Source: JACMLX01 sp031374935 (GTDB lineage Bacteria; Gemmatimonadota; Gemmatimonadetes; Gemmatimonadales; Gemmatimonadaceae). From it: a stretch of 64,000 nucleotides of DNA. The stretch's first letter is position 1, and every line of letters starts with the position of its first letter. This document shows positions 56,941 to 64,000 of the stretch, one piece after another. Position numbers and translations under genes: made by a program. Location: assembly GCA_031374935.1 (NCBI GenBank), contig JANMHB010000072.1:1-64000 (forward strand). The letters run 5' to 3'. The notes below the pieces were generated by a model. The model was not told the DNA's origin and searched no databases. It was given only the letters and a program-made list of their open reading frames with translations.

Positions 56941-58203
56941 TCACGGCGGATGCGCGCGTTCGAGCGGTACGGCGTATGGTTCACACGCCAGTCGCTGGCT
57001 TTCCGGGCGCCGGAATGCAGTCTCGAGGACATTCCCCGGTGCCGCGAGTCGCACCGCCATCGAATCGGCGGCGGCATCGGGCGTGAGGCGCAGGTGAATC
57101 GCCAGGCGATTCACCGCTGCCGACAGCGTCGTCACCGCGCGTGCGTCAAGCAGGTCGGCGGGAAACGCTCGACACGCCGAGAGCGCCACACGATATACGG
57201 CACCCAATGCGTCGACGGCCGGCTCGTACGGGCGACGCGCATCGAAGCGAACTCTGCTCAGCGCCGCGTCCTGCATCTGCGTCGCGATCAGCCGGCGTGC
57301 GTCGGATACCGTAATCGGCGGACCAAGCAGTTCGCGATACGACCGGCCGCGCGAGCCACCGATCGTGCGTGCGAGCGCTTCTTCCGCGACGTACGGGATG
57401 CTCGACCCACGCACATCGACCTGTGGATGCACACTCTTCAACACGACATGCACCAGTTCGTGCGATGCAATACCGTTGCCGCGTGACGCCGCGAACACCG
57501 CCGCGCCGATCCCTGCTTCGGCCAGTGTCCAGTCAGCATACACGCCATCGTTCCACCCGATCGGGAAGCGCGCCGCAAACCGCTCCTGGTCGGCGAACAG
57601 GAACGCCAGCACCGGCGTGTCGTCGCTGACGCCCAGTAGCCGCCCGATCCGCGCCAGTGTGTCGCCCACGGCGATCGCAACCGACGCCGGCATCGACGAG
57701 TCGAGCAGTGCCGTCAGCCGTCCACTGACCACGGGCCGCATGGAGCGTGCGAGACGCTCGAGCGCGCGCGGCTCCGTCGAGTCCTCGAGTGCGAAACTCC
57801 GCACGCGCGCATCGCGCAGGTAGCCACAGAGCACATAGGTCGGCTTCGGCAATACGCGGTTGCGCCGCACCGGCACGCGCACCAGCCGTTCATTCGGGGC
57901 TGCCGACGCAACCCAGTATGCCAGCAGGCTGGCGTCGAAGTGCTGCACCAGACTGGCGCTGCGCTCCGGGTCCGGCGGCGGCGAGAAGTCCGGCCGACGA
58001 ATCGCCTCCTCTCGCGCAGCGGCATCCAGCTCGCGGATGCCGCCGCCGGTCGGCCGGGTGGCAGGGCAGGACGATCGCGCGTCATTCCGCGATGCTCGCT
58101 CGCGCGCATCCGTCGACGCCGCGGCATCAGTCGGTCGTGCACTTCCCGTTGCGCACGCGCCGAGCGCGACGACACACAGACTGCCATGTACGACGCGCCT
58201 CAT
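56941..58203 (-). CDS. Lipoprotein with HELVH zincin-like motif
   Basis: 420 aa from the ATG at 58203; the leader MRRVVHGSLCVVALGAC ends in a lipobox. A zinc-protease-like motif SHELVHVVLKSVHP (HExxH) is followed about 17 residues on by VAEEALAR, which could supply a third ligand (gluzincin-like). The rest shows no known family. It may be an orphan peptidase or a structural lipoprotein. Confidence 0.75.
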   Translation of the reverse strand: MRRVVHGSLCVVALGACATGSARPTDAAASTDARERASRNDARSSCPATRPTGGGIRELDAAAREEAIRRPDFSPPPDPERSASLVQHFDASLLAYWVASAAPNERLVRVPVRRNRVLPKPTYVLCGYLRDARVRSFALEDSTEPRALERLARSMRPVVSGRLTALLDSSMPASVAIAVGDTLARIGRLLGVSDDTPVLAFLFADQERFAARFPIGWNDGVYADWTLAEAGIGAAVFAASRGNGIASHELVHVVLKSVHPQVDVRGSSIPYVAEEALARTIGGSRGRSYRELLGPPITVSDARRLIATQMQDAALSRVRFDARRPYEPAVDALGAVYRVALSACRAFPADLLDARAVTTLSAAVNRLAIHLRLTPDAAADSMAVRLAAPGNVLETAFRRPESQRLACEPYAVPLERAHPP

Positions 58204-58252
58204 GAGACGGACGCTTCGTGGCGACGCCAACGCCGCGCGACGCTCGGTGCGA

Positions 58253-59524
58253 TCAATCACCGAGCCACAGACCAATGCCGCTGGCGACCGCCAGTGCCGC
58301 GAGTGCACCGCCTGCCACTCGCCGAAGTTCCCGGCTGCCAAGCGTCAGTGCCATAGTGCCTTTCAATCCGGTATTGGCCAGCATGCCGACGGCAATGGCC
58401 CGCGCCGCCAGCCTGCTCGCGTCGGGCGTGTTGCCAAGTCGCGCCATCGAGAACGTGAGCGCATCCATGTCGGTGAGCCCGAGCAGAAAGGCGGATGTCA
58501 GTACGCCGGTATTCCCGAACGTATCCTGCGAGATCCGGATCGCGAAGAGTGCCACCTGAAAGGCGAGGGCGAGTTGCAGCGCTGTACCGATGCGCAGTGG
58601 TGACTGCAGGGCGTCAACCGATTGGCCGGCAGCCCCTTTCGGCAGCTTCCAAAGTGCCAGACCGACGACCGCTGACCCGACGACCAACGGAGGCGCGAAG
58701 AACGGGAGCAGCGCGCGCGCGACGATCGGGCTGAGTACCGCGGTCACCACGGCGACTCGCACCACCAGAATCGTGCACGCGGCTGCGATGCCAAGTCCCA
58801 GCGACGCCGCCAGTGCCGGATCGGCCCTGCTCCGCCGCGAAAACTGCAGCGTGACCGCCGTACTCGAGACGAGGCCACCGAGCATCCCCATCAACGCGTA
58901 TCCGCGAGAGGCGCCGACCCAGCGCTGCAGCAGGAATCCGCCGTAGTTCACCGCGCAAAAGATGAGCACGACGATCCACAGCTCGCGCGGGTTCACGCCC
59001 CCCCATGGCCCCCAGGCGACGTTCGGCAGCAGTGGAAGGATCACCAGTGCCAGGACCGCAAACTGCAATGCACCAGTGAGTTCGCGCTCACCGAGCCGCT
59101 CGAGAATACCGTGGATCTGCGCCTTGCCAACCAATGCCGCCACCACCAGCGTGCCGACACCGGCGGCAATTGCGCGATGGCCCATGCCGGCGAGAGCCGC
59201 CAGCGCGAGCACGAGAATCGCAGCAGTTTCGGTAGTGCCATCGGCCGTGGCACCCGGCCGACGCACCGCCAGTGCATAGGCGAGGACGCTGAGAACTCCT
59301 CCCGACGTCAGCAGTGCGACGGCGGCCAGCGCATTGCCTTCCTGCAGCAGATGCCCGCTGATGCCGCCGAGCAGCCCGAGCATGAAGAATGTCCGGACGC
59401 CGGCGAACCGTCCGTCAGGGCCTTCCGTATGCCCAGTGCGTTCGCGCTCGAAGCCCACCGCGAGTCCGACCAGCGCGGCGACGGCGAGATTGGCAGCGAA
59501 CAGCAATTCGGGGCTTGCGGGCAT
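58253..59524 (-). CDS. MgtC/SapB and DUF4010 family membrane protein
   Basis: 423 aa with about 12 hydrophobic segments. The N-terminal part is MgtC/SapB-like (NLAVAALVGLAVGFERERTG, FAGVRTFFMLGLLGGISGHL); the rest matches the DUF4010 permease-like region (GMLGGLVSSTAVTLQFSRRS, LLGLTDMDALTFSMARL). Likely inner-membrane transporter or regulator; substrate unknown. Confidence 0.9.
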   Translation of the reverse strand: MPASPELLFAANLAVAALVGLAVGFERERTGHTEGPDGRFAGVRTFFMLGLLGGISGHLLQEGNALAAVALLTSGGVLSVLAYALAVRRPGATADGTTETAAILVLALAALAGMGHRAIAAGVGTLVVAALVGKAQIHGILERLGERELTGALQFAVLALVILPLLPNVAWGPWGGVNPRELWIVVLIFCAVNYGGFLLQRWVGASRGYALMGMLGGLVSSTAVTLQFSRRSRADPALAASLGLGIAAACTILVVRVAVVTAVLSPIVARALLPFFAPPLVVGSAVVGLALWKLPKGAAGQSVDALQSPLRIGTALQLALAFQVALFAIRISQDTFGNTGVLTSAFLLGLTDMDALTFSMARLGNTPDASRLAARAIAVGMLANTGLKGTMALTLGSRELRRVAGGALAALAVASGIGLWLGD

Positions 59525-59664
59525 CGGTCCTTCGGCGGCGCGTTGCAGGTGGATGCATCAGCAGCGAGACGTCCGGGCCGCGGTGGCCTGATCGCGCCTG
59601 CCACTCTGTTCTCTGCACGACACGCGTCCGACACGCGTCGCGCACCTCGCAATCCCGGACGGCC

Positions 59665-60507
59665 CTACGCCTTCCCCAGAATCGCGAAATCCTCCTTCGC
59701 CTGCCCTGCCGCAAGACACTCATCCATCCGGGCGGCCAGCGCCGACAGCATTGGCATCGCTGCGGGCTCCGCGGTTTCGAGCATCAGGCGCAGGTCCTTG
59801 CGTGCGACATCGAGCGTGAAATTCGGCTCGTACGTGCCAGACACCATCATTGCACCGCGCATGGTGAGCGGTCCGTTCAGATTCACCTTTGCCAGCATCT
59901 CGAGCACACCGCTGCGGGCAACGCCCGCGGCATCCGCCATGTGCATCACGTCGGCCAGCACGCCCACGACCGACAGCGCGGCCGCGTTGCCGAAGAGCTT
60001 GTATGCGGCGGCCAGATCGGCCCGCTCACCAACGTGCCACAGCTCACCGGTCATCTCCGCCAGCGCATCGTGCACCAGCGCCACGCGCGAGGCGGGGCCC
60101 GCCACCAGCATCATGCCTTTCGCCAGCCGCGCGGCGCCCGGGCCCATCATCACCGGCGCGTGGAGGTACGCGATGCCGGCCGCATCCAGTGCCGCCGCGC
60201 GTGCGGCCGTCCGCGCCGGCAGCGTGGTGGTATGATCGACGACGATCGCATCCGGGTGCAGCGCCGCCTGAAAATCGGCGATGGCGGCATCCACCGAGTC
60301 GTCGTCGAGCAGCACCAGATGCACACGGTCGGCGCCGCGCACCGCTTCCGCCGGCGACTCGGCCACCGTCGCACCCAACGCAACCAGCGGGTCGGTCTTC
60401 GAGGCGGTTCGGTTCCAGACCACGACCTGGCTCCCGCCCCGTGCGAGCATCCCTTCCGCCAGCCCGCTGCCGAGCAACCCCATACCGAGGACGGCGATCC
60501 GTGACAT
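59665..60507 (-). CDS. Beta-hydroxyacid (3-hydroxyisobutyrate-type) dehydrogenase
   Basis: 280 aa from the ATG at 60507 (MSRIAVLGMGLLGSGLAEGM, NAD(P)-binding Rossmann motif). Catalytic lysine in AAYKLFGNAAA, with HAPVMMGPGAARLAKG in the substrate-binding region. Family members oxidise 3-hydroxyisobutyrate, tartronate semialdehyde and similar acids; the specificity is not assignable. Divergent from the gene at 60680. Confidence 0.88.
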   Translation of the reverse strand: MSRIAVLGMGLLGSGLAEGMLARGGSQVVVWNRTASKTDPLVALGATVAESPAEAVRGADRVHLVLLDDDSVDAAIADFQAALHPDAIVVDHTTTLPARTAARAAALDAAGIAYLHAPVMMGPGAARLAKGMMLVAGPASRVALVHDALAEMTGELWHVGERADLAAAYKLFGNAAALSVVGVLADVMHMADAAGVARSGVLEMLAKVNLNGPLTMRGAMMVSGTYEPNFTLDVARKDLRLMLETAEPAAMPMLSALAARMDECLAAGQAKEDFAILGKA

Positions 60508-60679
60508 GTCTGCCTGCGTTGTAGGTTTGTGTCCGACAGCGTCGATGGTGAAGATAGCAGGGACCGCGCACCATCGTGATGCCGCAACCGCTCGCACCGA
60601 TGTCATCCGATGACCGCCTCACAGACACCCGCGCGGCAGCAGCGCAGGTGCGCGTCGGGCACACTCCCAGGAATTTCGC

Positions 60680-61186
60680 ATGTGCCCCGTTTCCGCATCG
60701 GACCTGCCAGCGCTCACGCGACCGCACTACTTCGCCGGTCAGCTGCTGAGCGCCGAGGATCTGCGCGCCGAGCAGGAGTATCAGCGGGCACGGGCCCAGC
60801 TGCACAATCGTCTTCTTCATGGCTGGGGGGTCATCGCCGGGCTTGATGCCCGAAGCCGCAGCGGAGAGATCATCGTGAGTCCAGGGCTCGCATTGGATTC
60901 ATATGGCAATGAACTCATCCTCACTCACGACGCATCGCTCGTGCTGGCGCCAGGATCGATCGGGTGTGCTGCCCGATTCGTCGTGGCACGACTCAGCGAA
61001 ACGCTCACCGATCCCGTGGTCGTGGGCGACCGCACCGAGTTCAGGCGCGTCGTTTGCGGCGTGACCATCGAGACGACCGAGGCTGCGCCGCGTGGGCACG
61101 ATGGTGCCGTGGCGATCGCGCGACTGCTCTGGCGCACGACGCAGTGGCGCGTCGACGCACGGTATCGACGCCGGCGAGCGAAGTGA
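60680..61186 (+). CDS. Conserved hypothetical protein with NRLLHGWGVIAGL motif
   Basis: 168 aa. Begins PHYFAGQLLSAEDLRAEQEY, then HNRLLHGWGVIAGLDARSR, IIVSPGLALDSYGNELIL. This Y-x-x-G-Q-L-L ... H-N-R-x-L-H-G-x-G-V motif recurs in proteins often found with contractile injection systems and other large assemblies, but here no such genes are nearby. Function unknown. The next gene starts 20 bp downstream. Confidence 0.75.
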   Translation: MCPVSASDLPALTRPHYFAGQLLSAEDLRAEQEYQRARAQLHNRLLHGWGVIAGLDARSRSGEIIVSPGLALDSYGNELILTHDASLVLAPGSIGCAARFVVARLSETLTDPVVVGDRTEFRRVVCGVTIETTEAAPRGHDGAVAIARLLWRTTQWRVDARYRRRRAK

Positions 61187-61205
61187 GATTGGACCGCCCG
61201 CACGC

Positions 61206-62384
61206 GTGATATCCTTCGGTCCCCGGAGCATTCTGCTCCTCGTCGGGACGGTGCACGGGATCGTGCTTGCCGTCCTGCTCTTGCGTGTCCCCGCCAACCG
61301 CATTGCAAACCGCCTCCTGGCGCTGCTGCTGGCTGTGGTTGCGCTGCGTGTGTTTCCGTACATCATCGGTTTCGCGGGATTCTATGACGCGTACCCCTGG
61401 CTTTCGTACTTCCCCTATGACTGGTCGCTCGGCTACGGTGCGCTGATCTGGCTCTACACGCGCGCCATCTGTGCGGGGGAGTTGCCTGCGCGATGGAGGT
61501 GGCACCTGCTTCCTGCCGCAGTGCAGGGCACCTACTACTGCCTGATGTTCGCGCAGCCGCTGGCGTTCAAAGACCAGTGGAACGCCACGATCCACGATCC
61601 GCGGATCGTCCCGGTGGAAACCGTCTGGTCATTGCTCGCGATGGCCATCTATCTCACGATGGCCTGGCGCGACTATGTCGCCTACCAGCGCTGGCTGGAT
61701 TCGGACCTGTCGAACCGCGAGGAGTTCCGGCTCTCGTGGCTGCGCGCCTTGTTGCTCGCCTTCGGCGCCACCCTCGCCTTCTGGGTGGCGACCTCGCTGA
61801 TCGACGCGTTCGTCCGCAGCCTGAACTACTTCGATCGCTTCCCACTGTATCTCTGGTTCTCGCTGCTGATCTATGGGTTGGGGGTGGGAGGACTGCGGAA
61901 CGCGACCCGCCTCTACCCACGACCGGGGCCAGACCTCGAGTTGCCGCCAGAATCAGCGATCGGCGAAACCGACGAGGTGACGCCACCGACGGACGGACCG
62001 GCTCCTGTGCTGGACCGGAAGCCGGACTGGACCGCGGCTGGTCAGCGTTGGAGCGAACTGGTCCGCAAAGAGGGGTGGTGGCGGGATCCGGACTTGACCG
62101 CCCCTCTCCTCGCCAGACACCTCGCCACCAACACCAACTATCTGTCACGAGCGCTGAACGAGGGCCTCGGTCAGAACTTCAACGAGTTCGTGAACCGTCT
62201 GCGCGTCGAGGCCGTGCAAGCCGAACTGGCGCGCGCAGACCTGGATCGGGACGTTCTCGCGGTGGCCCTCGATGCCGGCTTCAACTCGAAGGCCTCCTTC
62301 AACCGGGTGTTCAAGCGCCTGACGGGCGAAACCCCGACCGAATTTCGCCGCCGCCACGGCCTCGCGGCGTCTCAAGATCGGTAA
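61206..62384 (+). CDS. Membrane-embedded AraC-family transcriptional regulator
   Basis: 392 aa from GTG 61206, 20 bp after the previous gene. The N-terminal half has about seven hydrophobic helices (ILLLVGTVHGIVLAVLLLRV ... LYLWFSLLIYGLGVGG). The C-terminal 100 residues are an AraC double helix-turn-helix (DLTAPLLARHLATNTNYLSR, VLAVALDAGFNSKASFNRVF and FKRLTGETPTEFRRR). It presumably senses a signal in the membrane and binds DNA from there. The downstream S41 gene may be its target (position only). Confidence 0.9.
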   Translation: MISFGPRSILLLVGTVHGIVLAVLLLRVPANRIANRLLALLLAVVALRVFPYIIGFAGFYDAYPWLSYFPYDWSLGYGALIWLYTRAICAGELPARWRWHLLPAAVQGTYYCLMFAQPLAFKDQWNATIHDPRIVPVETVWSLLAMAIYLTMAWRDYVAYQRWLDSDLSNREEFRLSWLRALLLAFGATLAFWVATSLIDAFVRSLNYFDRFPLYLWFSLLIYGLGVGGLRNATRLYPRPGPDLELPPESAIGETDEVTPPTDGPAPVLDRKPDWTAAGQRWSELVRKEGWWRDPDLTAPLLARHLATNTNYLSRALNEGLGQNFNEFVNRLRVEAVQAELARADLDRDVLAVALDAGFNSKASFNRVFKRLTGETPTEFRRRHGLAASQDR

Positions 62385-62466
62385 TCCGGGCAGCTTCTCC
62401 GAATTCGCGACGCAGCAGACCACGGCGGCCGGCATTCTCCCACGACCTTCACCTCGAGGAGCCCTC

Positions 62467-64000
62467 GTGCCCCAGTCGCGCACCTACCGGATGTCCCTGC
62501 TCGTCGCCGTCACATCCGTCTCGATACCGCTCGCGGCGCAGCCCGCCAAGCCGGAGTTTCTTCCCCGCCTACTGACGCCAACCGAGGTCCGGGCCGATGT
62601 CGCCCTGCTTCGACAGGCACTGGAGCAGGTCCACGCCGGCTACGATCGGTATGTGCCGCGCCGGGTGATGGACAGTGCCTTCGCCCGGCTGGATCAGCGG
62701 GCCGATTCGGCCATGACCGACGTCTCACTCTACCGCGACCTGGCGCTGCTGCTGGCGAAGATCCGCTGCAACCACACCAAGGCGGAGTACCCGCAATCGC
62801 TCGAGAACTTCCGCACCGAACAGCCGACCCACCTGCCCGTGCATGTCCGGGTCTTCGACAAACGGATGTTCGTCGCGACCAGCGTGGGTGGCGCGATCCC
62901 GCGCGGCACGGAAGTCCTGAGCATCAACGGCATTCCGGCTGCCGACATCGTGACCCGGCTGTCGCGCTTCGTGGCCATCGATGGTTTCACGGATTTCTCG
63001 CGCAGCGCCCTGCTCGAGTCCGACGGTGACCTGATGGGCAGTGATCTGGACCACTACTGGCCGATCGAATTCGGCTTTGCCGACCGGTGGGACTTCGTCC
63101 TCCGAACGGCCCGCGGAACCCGCCAGCGCGCCACGCTGGCGCCGATCACGTATCCCGCCTGGCGGGTATTGGGCGGCGACACCGCCACGGTCGATTTCCG
63201 GTCGGGGACGAGCTGGTCGATGCTCGACGACACCACGGCGCTGCTGCAGCTGCGCAGCTTCGTAAACTATCGGGTTCCGATCGATGCCGATTCGCTGTAT
63301 CGCTCGATCTTCGGGCAGTTCCAGACCAGAAACGTGACACACCTGATCGTCGATCTCCGCGAAAACGGTGGTGGCTCCGATGACGCCTCGGCGGGCCTGC
63401 TGCGCTACCTCTCGGATGTGCCGGTGACGCCACTGCGCGGCGTCCGCCGTCGCACCATCCGTATCGACAGCACCTTGGCCGGCGCTGTCGAGACGTGGGG
63501 GGATCGTGCACCGATCTTCACACCGAATGTGATGCTGTTCGAGGCGGAGCGCGACGGCTGGTATGTCGAACGTGGGTCTGCACAAACGCTGCCTCCCGCA
63601 GCGAACGCGTTCAGGGGGCATGTCTCGATGCTGACCGGGCGGCAGAACAGCTCCGGCTCGACGATGCTGCTGGCGGTGCTGCAGCAAATCGGCGCACGCA
63701 CCGGACGCCTGCGCCTGATTGGTGAGGAGACCGGGGGCAGCGCCGAGGGACCGACGGCAGGACAGATCCTCTTCCTGCGCCTGCCGAATAGCCGGATGCG
63801 GGTGCGAATACCGCTGAAACGCAGCGATGTCAACGTGACCGAGGTCGTCACGGGGATGGGCGTCTTCCCCGATGTCGACGCGACCGAGACGCTGGCGGAT
63901 TTTCGGGCCGGCATCGATCGCGCACTCGTGTCGGCGCGAACGACACCGTGGCGCGTGGCCGCTTCACCCCTGGCACCGACCGTCGGAGTGATGCGCGGTG
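62467..64000 (+). CDS. S41-family peptidase (3' end outside window)
   Basis: 511 residues from a GTG at 62467, supported by GAGGAG 7-8 nt upstream; an ATG at 62491 is an alternative. Signal-like MSLLVAVTSVSIPLAAQ. The C-terminal peptidase domain shows HLIVDLRENGGGSDDASAG, MLTGRQNSSGSTMLL (catalytic-Ser region) and LIGEETGGSAEGPTAG, as in tail-specific/C-terminal processing peptidases. No PDZ domain is obvious. Open to the window edge. It is 82 bp after the AraC-type regulator. Confidence 0.88.
   Translation, partial: MPQSRTYRMSLLVAVTSVSIPLAAQPAKPEFLPRLLTPTEVRADVALLRQALEQVHAGYDRYVPRRVMDSAFARLDQRADSAMTDVSLYRDLALLLAKIRCNHTKAEYPQSLENFRTEQPTHLPVHVRVFDKRMFVATSVGGAIPRGTEVLSINGIPAADIVTRLSRFVAIDGFTDFSRSALLESDGDLMGSDLDHYWPIEFGFADRWDFVLRTARGTRQRATLAPITYPAWRVLGGDTATVDFRSGTSWSMLDDTTALLQLRSFVNYRVPIDADSLYRSIFGQFQTRNVTHLIVDLRENGGGSDDASAGLLRYLSDVPVTPLRGVRRRTIRIDSTLAGAVETWGDRAPIFTPNVMLFEAERDGWYVERGSAQTLPPAANAFRGHVSMLTGRQNSSGSTMLLAVLQQIGARTGRLRLIGEETGGSAEGPTAGQILFLRLPNSRMRVRIPLKRSDVNVTEVVTGMGVFPDVDATETLADFRAGIDRALVSARTTPWRVAASPLAPTVGVMRG

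Overview
The window is about 64 kb of high-GC bacterial chromosome carrying some 52 densely packed protein genes. I saw no rRNA, tRNA, CRISPR array, phage block or insertion sequence. The GC-rich codon use, PEP-CTERM proteins, many secreted peptidases with Sec, Tat or lipoprotein signals, and a Ser/Thr kinase all suggest a free-living heterotroph, most probably of the phylum Gemmatimonadota. That placement is inference from gene content; no 16S gene is present.

Layout. 1-9021: arginine decarboxylase (speA, running off the left edge), a membrane-anchored Ser/Thr kinase, a small lipoprotein, an S9 peptidase, a DUF502 membrane protein and an APC permease. 9174-11221: two PEP-CTERM surface proteins, each followed by its own terminator hairpin. 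11434-14694: a tyrosine/homogentisate operon (hppD, a fumarylacetoacetate-hydrolase-like gene that seems to have lost its metal site, hmgA). 15052-31995: oligopeptidase B, acetoacetyl-CoA synthetase, a matrixin-like protease, a glycerophosphodiester phosphodiesterase, a HEAT-cyclophilin fusion, an AhpD-like protein, a coupled M14 peptidase/amidohydrolase pair, a BNR-type lipoprotein, a Tat-exported protein and a MASE1-GGDEF cyclase.

32030-46034 is the metabolic centre, the aerobic phenylacetyl-CoA (Paa) pathway in two minus-strand operons. paaG-H-I-J-Y-Z-K (39674 down to 32030) covers CoA activation, isomerisation, ring-opening hydrolysis and beta-oxidation. paaA-B-C-D (45177 down to 42541) encodes the ring 1,2-epoxidase. 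Junctions are mostly TGATG, TAGTG or ATGA overlaps. A fused alpha-beta 2-oxoacid dehydrogenase E1 lies between the operons, and an enoyl-CoA hydratase-like gene is divergent from paaA. The reductase gene paaE and a paaX/paaR-type regulator are not in the window.

46102-64000: an amino-acid dehydrogenase-like protein, a membrane protein sharing a module with the kinase, and a methionine locus in which metY is preceded by a convincing SAM-II riboswitch plus terminator hairpin. metY overlaps the start of a beta-carbonic anhydrase broken by an internal deletion. Then come two GNAT acetyltransferases, a 23-bp tandem repeat, a double universal stress protein, an M28 peptidase, a zincin-like lipoprotein, a MgtC/DUF4010 membrane protein, a beta-hydroxyacid dehydrogenase, a small conserved protein, a membrane-embedded AraC-type regulator and an S41 peptidase running off the right edge.

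The most unusual items are the SAM-II riboswitch with possible antiterminator, the carbonic anhydrase deletion remnant, the degenerate FAH paralogue and the membrane module shared by a kinase and a stand-alone protein.
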